A stretch of 64,000 bases of DNA from an uncultured Oscillospiraceae bacterium (GTDB lineage: Bacteria; Bacillota; Clostridia; Oscillospirales; Oscillospiraceae), in NCBI GenBank assembly GCA_910577525.1, contig CAJTLI010000002.1:59601-123600 (forward strand). The letters are read 5' to 3'. The notes under the pieces are model-generated. The model was given only the letters and a program-made list of their open reading frames with translations. It did no database searches and was not told where the DNA came from. Positions 41,714-50,757 of this stretch are shown one piece after another. Made by a program: the position numbers and the translations under genes. Within the stretch, counting starts at the first letter, position 1; each line of letters opens with the position of its first letter.

Positions 41714-43315
41714 TCAAAACTTCGCGCCGCCAAACTCGGACAGGGTGATCTGCTTGTTCCGCTCCGCCGTCCAGTTGATGGACCACTGGGAGGCGAACAA
41801 CAGAAGCTGATTCTGCCGGTAATCCTCCACCAGCATGGCGTCGCCGGGGAGGGTGAGGTCCTCCGCCCGCAGGGGCTCCTCCCCCTCGTGGCGCATCCAG
41901 CGCAGGTACTCATAGGGAAGGCCCTCGGCGTACAGGTCCACACCGTACTCGTTTTTCAGGCGGTATTCCAGCACGTCGAATTGCAGGGTGCCCACCACGC
42001 CCACAATGACCTCCTCCATGCCGGAGTATGGGGTCTTGAAGATCTGGATGGCGCCCTCCTGGGCGATCTGCTCCATCCCCTTGAGGAACTGCTTGCGCTT
42101 CATGGTGTCCAGGGGCCGCACCCGGCGGAAATGCTCCGGGGCAAAGGTGGGGATGGGGTCGAATTGGAACTTGTGGGCCGGGGTGCACAGGGTGTCCCCG
42201 ATGGAGAAGATGCCGGGGTCGAAGACGCCGATGATGTCCCCGGCATAGGCCTCCTCAATGATCTCCCGCTCCGCCGCCATGAGCTGCTGGGGCCGGGAGA
42301 GCTTTATTTTTTTGCCCCCCTGAACGTGATAGACCTCTTTGTCCGCCTCAAATTTGCCGGACACCACCCGCATAAAGGCGATCCGGTCCCGGTGGGCCTT
42401 GTTCATATTGGCCTGAATCTTGAACACAAAGGCGGAGAAGCCGCCGTCGAAGGAGTCGATGAGCTCGTCCCCCGCCGTTCTGGGCAAGGGGGCGGTGGTC
42501 ATGCGCAGGAAGTCCTCCAGGAAGGGCTCCACGCCGAAGTTGGTCAGAGCGGAGCCGAAAAACACCGGGGAGAGCTGGCCGTGGCGCACCCGGTCCATGT
42601 CGAACTCGCAGGAGGCGCCGTCCAGCAGCTCGATCTCGCCGCTGAGCTGGTCCCGGTAGGACTGGCCGATGAGGTCCGCCAGCGCCGGGTCGTCCAGGGA
42701 CACCTCGGTGGCGGTGGCGGCCTTGGAGCCGCCGTTGGAGGTGAAGTGGATAATGCGTTTGCGCGCCCGGTCGTAGACACCCTGGAACGCCTTGCCGCAG
42801 CCGATGGGCCAGTTGACCGCGTAGGTGTCGATGCCCAGCTCGTGCTCCAGCTCCTGACACAGCTCGAAGGGGTCCCGGGCCTCCCGGTCCATCTTGTTGA
42901 TGAAAGTGAAAATGGGGATGTCCCGCAGGCGGCACACCTTGAACAGCTTTCGGGTCTGGGCCTCCACGCCCTTGGCGGCGTCGATGACCATGACGGCGGA
43001 GTCCGCCGCCATCAGGGTGCGGTAGGTGTCCTCGGAAAAGTCCTGGTGGCCCGGGGTGTCCAGAATGTTGATGCAGAAGCCCTCGTACTGGAACTGCATC
43101 ACCGAGGAGGTGACGGAGATGCCCCGCTGCTTCTCAATCTCCATCCAGTCGGAGGTGGCGGCCCGGGCGTTCTTCTTGCCCTTCACCACCCCGGCCTGAG
43201 CGATAGCCCCGCCGTAGAGCAGAAATTTTTCCGTCAGCGTCGTTTTGCCCGCGTCCGGGTGGGAGATGATGGCAAACGTCCTCCGCCGCTTGATTTCAGA
43301 TTCATATTGTGACAT
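41714..43315 (-). CDS. prfC: Peptide chain release factor 3 (RF3)
   Basis: RF3 is the GTPase that recycles RF1/RF2 after termination. In 533 residues the G1 loop is ISHPDAGKTTLTEK, the switch has RGISVTSSVMQF, G3 is DTPGHQDF, and G4 is NKMDRE, with the RF3-specific NWPIGCGKAFQGVYDR. Domain II and III motifs such as GTLQFDVLEYRL follow. The ATG at 43315 has GGAGG 8 bp upstream. A TATACT -10-like element lies at 43395-43400 on the minus strand. Confidence 0.96.
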   Translation of the reverse strand: MSQYESEIKRRRTFAIISHPDAGKTTLTEKFLLYGGAIAQAGVVKGKKNARAATSDWMEIEKQRGISVTSSVMQFQYEGFCINILDTPGHQDFSEDTYRTLMAADSAVMVIDAAKGVEAQTRKLFKVCRLRDIPIFTFINKMDREARDPFELCQELEHELGIDTYAVNWPIGCGKAFQGVYDRARKRIIHFTSNGGSKAATATEVSLDDPALADLIGQSYRDQLSGEIELLDGASCEFDMDRVRHGQLSPVFFGSALTNFGVEPFLEDFLRMTTAPLPRTAGDELIDSFDGGFSAFVFKIQANMNKAHRDRIAFMRVVSGKFEADKEVYHVQGGKKIKLSRPQQLMAAEREIIEEAYAGDIIGVFDPGIFSIGDTLCTPAHKFQFDPIPTFAPEHFRRVRPLDTMKRKQFLKGMEQIAQEGAIQIFKTPYSGMEEVIVGVVGTLQFDVLEYRLKNEYGVDLYAEGLPYEYLRWMRHEGEEPLRAEDLTLPGDAMLVEDYRQNQLLLFASQWSINWTAERNKQITLSEFGGAKF

Positions 43316-43519
43316 AGGTTCTTCCTCCATATCGTTTTTTCGTCAGAAAGCGCTCTTACATTGGAAGGACCTCCTATAAAATCACAGTTGTGCCAGTATA
43401 CCACAGGATTGGGAGAAAGAAAAGATTTTTGCACCATTTTTATTTTATACCCTGTGCAACCGCCGGATCTCCCCGGTTTTGCGTTTTCCCCCGCCGCCGG
43501 CGGGCTAAGCAGCGTGGAG

Positions 43520-44719
43520 TCAGAGCCTTTCCCGGATGGCGCGGAGGAATTCCAGCCCAGTGACCTTCCGGACCTTGGCCTCCCCCTCCCAGAGCCCCGC
43601 CAGATCGCCGGTCATCACGCCGCTCTCGATGGTGTCAACAGACGCTTGCTCCAGCCTTTTGGCGAAGGCGGTGAGCTCAGGCAGGCCGTCCAGCTCACCC
43701 CGCTTGGCCAGGGCCCCCGTCCAGGCAAACAGAGTGGCCATGGGGTTGGTGGACACCTGCTCCCCCTTCAGATAGCGGTAGTAGTGCTGGGTGACGGTGC
43801 CGTGGGCGGCCTCATACTCATAATTGCCGTCGGGGGACACCAGCACGGAGGTCATCATGGCCAGGGAACCAAAGGCGGTGGACACCATGTCGCTCATCAC
43901 GTCGCCGTCGTAGTTCTTGCAGGCCCAGATAAAGCCCCCCTTGGACCGGATGACCCGGGCCACCGCGTCGTCGATCAGGGTGTAAAAATAGGTGATTCCC
44001 GCCTGCTCGAACTGGGCCCGATAGTCCTTTTCATATACCCCGGCGAAGATGTCCTTGAAGGTGTGGTCGTACTGCTTGGAGATGGTGTCCTTGGTGGAGA
44101 ACCATAGGTCCTGTTTGGTGTCCAGGGCGAATTTGAAGCAGGAGTGGGCGAAGGAGGTGATGGACCGGCTCAGATTGAACTGCCCCTGGAGGACGCCGGG
44201 GCCATCGAACTGGTGGATCGCCTGACGGGTTTCCTTTCCGTTCTCGTCCGTAAACACCAATTCCGCCCTGCCGGGGCCGGGAATCTTGAGCTCCGCCGCC
44301 TTGTACACGTCGCCGAAGGCGTGGCGGGCGATGGTGATGGGGGCCTTCCAGTTCTTCACCACCGGGTTGAGCCCGCGGACCATGATGGGGGCCCGGAACA
44401 CGGTGCCGTCCAGAATGGCCCGGATGGTGCCGTTGGGGGATTTCCACATCTGGGACAGCTTGTACTCCTCCACCCGCTGGGCGTTGGGGGTGATGGTGGC
44501 GCACTTTACCGCCACGCCGTATTTTTGATTGGCCTGGGCCGCGTCAATGGTCACCTGATCCCCGGTCTCCTCCCGATGGGGCAGGCCCAGGTCGTAGTAC
44601 TCCGTTTTCAGGTCAATGTAGGGCTCCAGCAGCTCCTCCTTGATCTGCTGCCAGAGGATGCGGGTCATCTCGTCCCCGTCCATCTCCACCAGAGGGGTTT
44701 TCATTTGCAGTTTATCCAT
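43520..44719 (-). CDS. icd: Isocitrate dehydrogenase, NADP-dependent, eukaryote-like dimeric type
   Basis: It oxidatively decarboxylates isocitrate to 2-oxoglutarate. The 399-residue sequence begins TPLVEMDGDEMTRI, and has SPNGTIRAILDGTVFRAP, the metal-binding NYDGDVMSDMVSTAFGSLAMM and the cofactor region EAAHGTVTQHYYRY, all of the type II (subfamily like mitochondrial/cytosolic IDH) rather than the E. coli type. It supplies the carbon acceptor used by the nearby GltBD/GlnA system and sensed by PII. AAGGAG lies 9 bp before the ATG. The upstream 185 bp (44720-44904) hold a GC hairpin near 44820 and no gene. Confidence 0.95.
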   Translation of the reverse strand: MDKLQMKTPLVEMDGDEMTRILWQQIKEELLEPYIDLKTEYYDLGLPHREETGDQVTIDAAQANQKYGVAVKCATITPNAQRVEEYKLSQMWKSPNGTIRAILDGTVFRAPIMVRGLNPVVKNWKAPITIARHAFGDVYKAAELKIPGPGRAELVFTDENGKETRQAIHQFDGPGVLQGQFNLSRSITSFAHSCFKFALDTKQDLWFSTKDTISKQYDHTFKDIFAGVYEKDYRAQFEQAGITYFYTLIDDAVARVIRSKGGFIWACKNYDGDVMSDMVSTAFGSLAMMTSVLVSPDGNYEYEAAHGTVTQHYYRYLKGEQVSTNPMATLFAWTGALAKRGELDGLPELTAFAKRLEQASVDTIESGVMTGDLAGLWEGEAKVRKVTGLEFLRAIRERL

Positions 44720-44904
44720 GGTATATCGCTCCTTTTGTTTCAGGATCTGCGTTCACAGCCTTAATTCCCTGCCCGAGCGGAATCTTCAGTGATTCCCGTT
44801 GTGAATACAGACTCCAAGAAGCGGCAGGGGAAGCATGCTGTCCCCCGCCGCTCTGATCCGGTCAATCGCGCATGGCTCACATGGGAAAGAGGTATGAGAC
44901 GCGG

Positions 44905-46020
44905 TCACTTCCAGTTGTTGGAGCCGCCCTGGCCGCCGCCATAGCCGCTCTGGCCACCGCCGTAACCGCCCTGACCGCCGCCATAGCCGCCGTAGCCGCC
45001 GCCGTAACCGCTCATGCCGCCATACATGTTTGCCTCGGACTTGGCCCAGTCATAAAACTTCGCCATGGCGCCCGTGGTATAGGCCCTCAGCCACAGGGAC
45101 AGAATCACCGTGCCCGCCACCGCGGCCAGAAGGACCAGCAGAGAGAATCCGGCGCCGGCGATCAGACCTCCCCTCGACGCACCGCTGGAAACGGACATGA
45201 TCAGGGGCACCACCGCGGCGATGACTGCCGCGTAAACGATCACCGATTGCAGCATATACCAGCCGAAAAAGGACATCTCAAGGCCGAATGCCTGGCCGAT
45301 TCTGCCCTTCATCAGCCGCTTGCTCTCCTGGATGGCGTCCATGCCGCCCAGGCCCCGGTCCAGCAGGGCGTAGTCCACCAGGGCATAGCGCAGGGTGATG
45401 TAGACGATGCCCAGGCAGAGCCCCACCGTCAGGGGCAGGACCAGCAGCATCAGCAGCGCCAGGCCCGCCTCGCCCAAAACGCTCAGCACCGCCGCCAGGA
45501 CGAACAGCGCCACGATGTAGGCGACGCCCAGCAGCAGCGACCACAGGAAGATGAACAGGTTGGTGAGCAGTCTGGACACCACCACCGTCCCGATCTGGGG
45601 GAAGGCACAGAAGATCTTTTCCAGGGGCGGATTCTCATTTCGGACCATGGACAGGCAGTAGCCCTTGTAGCCCACATTCATGGTGCTCTGCCACAGAGAG
45701 ACCACAAAGGACACGACAAAGCCGCCCACCATGGTCCCCAGCAGAATCGCGGGCCCCCTGAACATCAGCGCCTCCATCACGGTCTCCATCGTTCTGGACA
45801 TAGCCTCATCGAAATCATATCCCCGCTCCAGATAGTGCATCAGGATGCTGAAATAGTCGGCGCCGCCCCTGTTGAACACCAGGCCAAGAATCCAGTTGAG
45901 CATCCCGCTGACTACGCTCACGATGACGGAGAAGACCAGCGTAACCAGCAACGGTTTGGAGCTGGTCATACGCATGGACTGCTTCACGCCTTCCTTCAGT
46001 TGTACCCGGTTATACCCCAT
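44905..46020 (-). CDS. DUF975 family integral membrane protein with Gly-Tyr-rich tail
   Basis: A 371-residue membrane protein of the DUF975 family, function unknown. About six hydrophobic segments are visible (for example LLVTLVFSVIVSVVSGML, IFLWSLLLGVAYIVALFVL, LLMLLVLPLTVGLCLGIVYI). SKRLMKGRIGQAFGLEMSF is a typical family stretch. The last ~45 residues are imperfect GYGG(G)Q repeats (GGYGGYGGGQGG...GGGQSGYGG), encoded by GC-rich tandem DNA at 44920-45030, likely a flexible cytoplasmic tail. AAGGAGG is 8 bp before the ATG. Confidence 0.8.
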   Translation of the reverse strand: MGYNRVQLKEGVKQSMRMTSSKPLLVTLVFSVIVSVVSGMLNWILGLVFNRGGADYFSILMHYLERGYDFDEAMSRTMETVMEALMFRGPAILLGTMVGGFVVSFVVSLWQSTMNVGYKGYCLSMVRNENPPLEKIFCAFPQIGTVVVSRLLTNLFIFLWSLLLGVAYIVALFVLAAVLSVLGEAGLALLMLLVLPLTVGLCLGIVYITLRYALVDYALLDRGLGGMDAIQESKRLMKGRIGQAFGLEMSFFGWYMLQSVIVYAAVIAAVVPLIMSVSSGASRGGLIAGAGFSLLVLLAAVAGTVILSLWLRAYTTGAMAKFYDWAKSEANMYGGMSGYGGGYGGYGGGQGGYGGGQSGYGGGQGGSNNWK

Positions 46021-46062
46021 TTATGTAACCTCCTTCTCTCTCGGGCAAAAGCCCTATGCCGT

Positions 46063-46091
46063 ATTATACAGCAGACAGGGAAAAAATGCAA
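46063..46091 (-). promoter_or_regulatory. Promoter for the DUF975 gene
   Basis: TTGCAT (46086-46091), 17 bp, TATAAT (46063-46068) on the minus strand, 43 bp before the start. Confidence 0.75.
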
Positions 46092-46104
46092 CAAAAACAG
46101 CTGA

Positions 46105-46133
46105 GTGACAAAACGGGCCGGATATGATATGAT
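46105..46133 (+). promoter_or_regulatory. Promoter for the DUF4317 gene
   Basis: GTGACA (46105-46110), 17 bp, TATGAT (46128-46133), placed back to back with the DUF975 promoter. Confidence 0.65.
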
Positions 46134-46185
46134 AGCTTCTGCCGTCCGCGGGCGGCGAATCCATAACAAGCGAGGGATATCCCAT

Positions 46186-47340
46186 ATGAATACCAAAGAA
46201 GTGGGCGAGCTGCGCCGCCGGTTCCGTCCGGGCAAAAACGCCGTCAGCCATGTTTACGGCTGCTATGTGGGCGCCACGAAGGAGATTATCGGCGAGGCGG
46301 ACCAGTCCCTGGCCCTGCTCAGCGAGGACGACGCGGAGGGCTGCCTGTCCCTGCTGAAAAAGGCCCTGTCCGGCTCCCTGGGCCGGAACCTCATAGACGT
46401 GGGCTTCACCACCCGGCAGGTGGCGGAAGGCGAGGACCACAGGCTGCTGCGGGAGCTGCGGGACAGCAGGCTGAAGGACCCGGCCCTGCGCCGCCGGTTC
46501 TATGAAAAGGTCATTCAGAGCGTGGATATGGGGGACGACAGCTACCTCATTCTGCTGGCCCACGACACCTACGACGTGCCCTTCAAGTCCAAAAACGACG
46601 AACTGCTGGAGGACTCCTCCGACACGGTGTTCTCCTACCTGGTGTGCGCCCTGTGTCCCATGCGGGAGGGCAAGCCCGGGCTGGGCTACCTGCCGGCGGA
46701 CAACGTGCTCCACATGAAAACCGCCGGGCAGCTGGCCGCGCCGCCGGAGCTGGGCTTCCTGTTCCCCGCCTTCGACGGCCGGGCGGCCAATCTGTACAGC
46801 GCCCTCTACTATGTCCACAGGCCGGAATTCCTCCACGGCGAGTTCATCGAAGGGGTGTTCGGCGTCTCCGCCCCCCTGTCCGCCCCAGAGCAGAAGGAGG
46901 CCTTCGAGTCCGCCCTGTCCGACGCCCTGGGGGTTGAGTGCAGCATGGAGCTGGTCCAGGCCGTCCATGAGCAGCTGCGGGAACGCATTGAGCTCCACAA
47001 GGAGAGCCGGGACCCGGAACCGCTCACCGTCACAGCCAGGGACATGGGCGGAATGCTGCGGGAGTGCGGCATCGAGGAGGAGCGGGTGTCCTCCTTCCAG
47101 GACTACTGCGCCCAGCGGCTTGGCGAGGAGGCGGCCATGGACCCGGCCAACCTCATCGACAGCAGGCGGTTCCAGATTAAGGCCGGGGAGATCACCATCA
47201 CCGTCAAGCCGGAGCTGTCCGGCCAAGTCGAGGCGCGGGTGCTGGAGGGCCGCAAGTACATCCTTATCCCCGCCGGAGAGGGTGTGGAGGTCAACGGCCT
47301 GGCGGTGGAGCTGGAGGCCCAGCCCGCCGGGAAGATTTAA
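46186..47340 (+). CDS. DUF4317 family protein
   Basis: A 384-residue soluble protein of the Clostridia-restricted DUF4317 family, function unknown. It begins MNTKEVGELRRRFRPGKNAV and has VYGCYVGATKEII, as family members do. Acidic helices and segments such as DDSYLILLAHDTYDVPFKSK follow. No membrane segment or signal peptide is seen. The ATG at 46186 has GAGGG 9 bp upstream; the longer frame from 46105 covers the promoter. It diverges from the DUF975 gene. Confidence 0.85.
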   Translation: MNTKEVGELRRRFRPGKNAVSHVYGCYVGATKEIIGEADQSLALLSEDDAEGCLSLLKKALSGSLGRNLIDVGFTTRQVAEGEDHRLLRELRDSRLKDPALRRRFYEKVIQSVDMGDDSYLILLAHDTYDVPFKSKNDELLEDSSDTVFSYLVCALCPMREGKPGLGYLPADNVLHMKTAGQLAAPPELGFLFPAFDGRAANLYSALYYVHRPEFLHGEFIEGVFGVSAPLSAPEQKEAFESALSDALGVECSMELVQAVHEQLRERIELHKESRDPEPLTVTARDMGGMLRECGIEEERVSSFQDYCAQRLGEEAAMDPANLIDSRRFQIKAGEITITVKPELSGQVEARVLEGRKYILIPAGEGVEVNGLAVELEAQPAGKI

Positions 47341-47432
47341 TACTTTTGTAATGCTTTAACCCGAATTTTCGTAACGTCTCTCCTCTATCCTAATCCTTGC
47401 AAGAGATATCCTTTCTTTTTCATTCTATCCTC

Positions 47433-47484
47433 CATCCTCAAAAGAAGAGCCGGGGCGTAAGCCCCGGCTCTTCTTTTGAGGATG
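47433..47484. terminator. Strong bidirectional terminator
   Basis: A perfect 24-bp stem with a GTAA loop. The AGAAGAGCCGGGGC core is followed by TTTT on the plus strand and, symmetrically, on the minus strand. It separates the convergent DUF4317 and marR genes. Confidence 0.92.
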
Positions 47485-47485
47485 G

Positions 47486-47938
47486 CTATTCCGCCTGGAA
47501 AAAGGCGGCGATGCCCATCAGCCCCCGCACCAGCGCCTCCGCCTCCCGGGGCTCCAGCCGGTCCGCCACCGCCTCCACCAGCTCCCGGTGGAACTCCGCG
47601 TGGCGGCGGTCAATCTCCCGCCCCTTTTCCGTGGGACGCAGGCGGACCGACCGCTTGTCGCCGCTGTCCCTGGCCCGCTCCAGATAGCCCTTGGCCTCCA
47701 GCTGATTCACCGACGCCGTCAGGGTGCCCGCTGTCACCCGCAGGGCGGCGGCGATGGCGGAGGGGCGGTTGTCCTCCCCCCGGTCCACCGCCCGGCACAC
47801 CGCCTCGATGACATGGACCTCCCGCAGGGACAGATCCGGACAGCTGCGGGCCACATATGTTTCCTCCGTTTTCAGAACGCCATTGAATACCTCCACCAGA
47901 AAGCGGTTCAGCTCCTGAGCACAGCCTTGGCTCTCCAT
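47486..47938 (-). CDS. MarR-family regulator, FabT-like
   Basis: A 150-residue winged-helix repressor. The HTH (PSAIAAALRVTAGTLTASVN) and wing (KGYLERARDSGDKRSVRLRPT) match MarR proteins, including FabT, which controls fatty acid synthesis in Firmicutes. It lies 7 bp after degV, encoding a fatty-acid-binding-type protein, and three TTTGA-N3-TCAAA palindromes stand upstream of degV. FabT binds similar TTTGA-TCAAA dyads, so autoregulation in response to acyl-ACP or fatty acid is a reasonable inference. Fab genes themselves are not in the window. Confidence 0.85.
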   Translation of the reverse strand: MESQGCAQELNRFLVEVFNGVLKTEETYVARSCPDLSLREVHVIEAVCRAVDRGEDNRPSAIAAALRVTAGTLTASVNQLEAKGYLERARDSGDKRSVRLRPTEKGREIDRRHAEFHRELVEAVADRLEPREAEALVRGLMGIAAFFQAE

Positions 47939-47945
47939 GGGCCCC

Positions 47946-48797
47946 TTACTCCGCCGCGATGTAGGCCACGCCCACAGCCCCGGGCCCCACGTGGGTGCCG
48001 ATCACCGCGCCGATGGACCCCATCACCGGGGGCCGGTCCTGGGGCAATACCTCTCTCATGGCCTCCATGCACACCGGAACCCGCTCGGGGGAGTTGGAGT
48101 GGCCGTAGGCCACCAGATGGGCCGGGTCCGCCGGCTCTTTTTTGATATGCTGGGCGATCCACTCCAGGCAGGCGGCGATGGAACGGGCCTTGCCTACGGC
48201 CTCTACAGTGCCCCGGCTGTCCACCTCCACAATGGGCTTGATGCCCAGCAGGCCGCCCACGGCGGCGGTGGCGGCGGAGATCCGCCCGCCCTTTTTCAGA
48301 TAGGTCAGGGTGTCCACCATGGCCAGCAGCTTGGTGCGCTGGGCCAGCTTTTCCACCCCGGCGGCAATCCCGGCGGCGGACATTCCGCTGTCCCGCATCC
48401 GAACGGCCTCCTCTACCAGCAGGGACAGGGCGAAGGTGACGGTGCGGGAATCCACCACGTAAATCTCTCCGCCCTCCACCATATTCCGGGCGATGCAGGC
48501 GGACTGGCAGGTGCCGCTCAACTCGGTGGACAGGAAGATGCCCACCACCTGATCCCCCTGGTCCGCGTACTTTTGGAACAGCTCCAGGAAATCGTCCGGG
48601 TTGAGCTGGGAGGTGGTGGGCAGCTCCTCACTGGAAGCCAGGCGGGCAAAAAACTCCTCCCGCGTGATGTCCACCCCGTCCAAAAAGCTCTCTGCTCCAA
48701 AAAATACCCGCATGGGGATCACGTCAATGTTTAATTCCGCCGCCCGCTGGGCGGACATATCGCTGGTGCCGTCAGTGATGATGCGTACCATATCCAT
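47946..48797 (-). CDS. DegV family fatty-acid-binding protein
   Basis: DegV (FakB) proteins bind a fatty acid and present it to the kinase FakA for phosphorylation. The 283-residue protein has IITDGTSDMSAQRAAELNID, the T-S-Q pattern ELPTTSQLNPDDFLELF, STELSGTCQSA, GRISAATAAVGGLLGIKPI and a C-terminal IGTHVGPGAVGVAYI, all family features. FakA is not in the window. The start at 48797 is nearest the GAGG site; the ATG two codons on is possible. It is the first gene of an operon with the MarR gene. Confidence 0.92.
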   Translation of the reverse strand: MDMVRIITDGTSDMSAQRAAELNIDVIPMRVFFGAESFLDGVDITREEFFARLASSEELPTTSQLNPDDFLELFQKYADQGDQVVGIFLSTELSGTCQSACIARNMVEGGEIYVVDSRTVTFALSLLVEEAVRMRDSGMSAAGIAAGVEKLAQRTKLLAMVDTLTYLKKGGRISAATAAVGGLLGIKPIVEVDSRGTVEAVGKARSIAACLEWIAQHIKKEPADPAHLVAYGHSNSPERVPVCMEAMREVLPQDRPPVMGSIGAVIGTHVGPGAVGVAYIAAE

Positions 48798-48814
48798 CAA
48801 TTCCTCTCTTAAAC

Positions 48815-48890
48815 TTTGAAAGTCAAATATTTTGATATTCAAATTATTTGACTTTCAAAATATCATAGACCTGCCTGTCCAGTTTGTCAA
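48815..48890 (-). promoter_or_regulatory. degV-marR promoter with three evenly spaced operators
   Basis: TTGACA (48885-48890), 17 bp and TATGAT (48862-48867) on the minus strand. Just downstream are three TTTGA-N3-TCAAA palindromes at 48847-48859, 48831-48843 and 48815-48827, each 16 bp apart. The first and third also form a longer inverted pair. Confidence 0.85.
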
Positions 48891-48960
48891 TCCCTGTTCC
48901 GCCGAAAAGGGGCGGAAAAAAGCCGCCGGATTATGGTATTTCCACAACCCGGCAGCCTTT

Positions 48961-50754
48961 TTAACCCTTATAGCCGAAATTCGGAATCTGATTCCACCGC
49001 CGGCGGAAGTAGTGAGCGGCCAGCTTGGGACGGCGGTCCCGGGTGAGCAGGCCCTTTTTATTTCCGTCCACCCGCATGGGGCCCTGGATGGTGGCGAAGT
49101 CGGCGAAGTTCCACACCTGCTCCCCAATGAAGAAGGGGCGCTTGTCCAGCTCGGCGTTGAGCCGGGCGTAGTAGTCCAGCTGGTACTCCTCGCTGAACAT
49201 CTCCCCGTTGGTGTTGTGGACGCCGGGGTAGGTGTCCGCGCCATACTCGGTGAGCATCAGCGGCTTGCCGATTTTTGCCCAGAAGTCCAGCTCGGTGTTC
49301 AGCGCGTCGCAGGCGGCGTCCAGGTCGCCGCTCAGGTTATACCAGCCGTAGTAGCGGTTCACGCAGCACACGTCCATGGCCCGGGTTATGATGTCCTTTG
49401 TATAGTCGTTCTGGCAGCACACCAGCGTCACCGGGCGGTCCTGGGGGTCGCAGGCGTGGGCCAGCTCATAGAGCGGGTAAAAGTAGTCGTAGGCGGCCTG
49501 GGGGAAGTGCTCGGTGTCCGGCTCGTTGGCGATGGACCACATCACCACGCAGGGGTGGTTCTGGTCCCGCTCGATCATGGACCGGAGCACCGCCCAGTGG
49601 TGGTCGTGGATGCGCATGACCTCATAGGGGTTCTGGGCCCCGCCCGCGTTGATGCCCACGGCGGGGGTCTCGTCGATGACCACGATGCCCTCCCGGTCGC
49701 ACAGGTCGTACATCTCCTCGGCGTAGGGGTAGTGGCTGGTGCGAAAGGAGTTGGCCCCCAGCCAGCGGATCAGGGAAATATCCTTCACGTTGAGGCACTG
49801 GTCCAGCCCCCGGCCATGGAAGAAGGAGTCCTCATGCTTGCCGAAGCCCTTGAAGTAGAAGGGTTTGCCGTTGATGAGAAACTTGTCCCCCTCCACCTTC
49901 ACGGTGCGCACACCGAAGGTCTGCTCGTACTCGTCCTCCTGGAACAGCACCCGCAGGCGGTACAGGTAGGCCGCGCCGGGCTCCCAGAGACGGACGTTGG
50001 GGATGGTGAGCCGCCCCTTGTGGCCGGAGCCCTGGGCCACCACCTTGCCCTCCTCGTCCAGCGCCTCCACCCGGACCTCCCCGGTCCCGGCTGTGCCAAT
50101 TGTGTAGTCCACGAAACCGTCCGTCCCGGCGAAATCGGTGACGATGGAGATGTCCCGAACGTGGTCCCAGGGGGTGGTGTACAGCACCACGGGCCGGGTA
50201 ATGCCCGCGTAGTTGAAAAAGTCGAAGTTGGGCCGGTTCTGGGGTCTGCACCGGGTCTTGGCAAGCTCGATGGAGGGGATGCCGGGGTTGTCCGAGCCGA
50301 AGAAGGCCACGCCCCCCTCATTTCCCACGGGCAGAGTGGAGAAGTCCACCCGGTTGTCCACCGCCACAGTGAGGCGGTTTTCCCCCGGCGCCAGAAACTC
50401 GTTCACCTGGACCATAAAGGGAAGAAAGCCGCATCTGTTCTCCACCAGCTCCTTGCCGTTCAGATAGACCTGGGCGTGGTGAGTCACCGCGCCGAAACGC
50501 AGCACCACCCGCTGGTCCAGGACCTGCCGGGGCAGGGTGAAAGTGCGCTGGTACACCGCCCAGCCGTAGTGGGCGCGCAGGTTCACGTCGTCCTTCTGGT
50601 CGTTGTAGGAGGCGGGCACCGCCATGGTCATGGGCTCCGGCAGGGGACCCTGGGCCCACTCATGGGGCCAGTCGGCTGCCCCGGCGGTCTGGAAGTCCCA
50701 CACGCCCCCCAGGTCGAAGACCATCCGGGAGCGGTTCATTTTCGGATAAAGCAT
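48961..50754 (-). CDS. uidA: Beta-glucuronidase (GH2)
   Basis: It hydrolyses beta-D-glucuronides, including host conjugates. The 597-residue protein has the GH2 sugar-binding, immunoglobulin-like and TIM-barrel domains. The acid/base glutamate is in SIANEPDTE, the nucleophile in MLTEYGADT, and the glucuronate-recognising N-x-K motif in DGNKKGLLTRDRRPK, which separates it from beta-galactosidases. Only a short segment stands in the active-site loop area, so it is probably a no-loop or mini-loop enzyme. No signal peptide is seen. It follows the GH78 gene by 3 bp. Confidence 0.92.
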   Translation of the reverse strand: MLYPKMNRSRMVFDLGGVWDFQTAGAADWPHEWAQGPLPEPMTMAVPASYNDQKDDVNLRAHYGWAVYQRTFTLPRQVLDQRVVLRFGAVTHHAQVYLNGKELVENRCGFLPFMVQVNEFLAPGENRLTVAVDNRVDFSTLPVGNEGGVAFFGSDNPGIPSIELAKTRCRPQNRPNFDFFNYAGITRPVVLYTTPWDHVRDISIVTDFAGTDGFVDYTIGTAGTGEVRVEALDEEGKVVAQGSGHKGRLTIPNVRLWEPGAAYLYRLRVLFQEDEYEQTFGVRTVKVEGDKFLINGKPFYFKGFGKHEDSFFHGRGLDQCLNVKDISLIRWLGANSFRTSHYPYAEEMYDLCDREGIVVIDETPAVGINAGGAQNPYEVMRIHDHHWAVLRSMIERDQNHPCVVMWSIANEPDTEHFPQAAYDYFYPLYELAHACDPQDRPVTLVCCQNDYTKDIITRAMDVCCVNRYYGWYNLSGDLDAACDALNTELDFWAKIGKPLMLTEYGADTYPGVHNTNGEMFSEEYQLDYYARLNAELDKRPFFIGEQVWNFADFATIQGPMRVDGNKKGLLTRDRRPKLAAHYFRRRWNQIPNFGYKG

Positions 50755-50757
50755 GAT

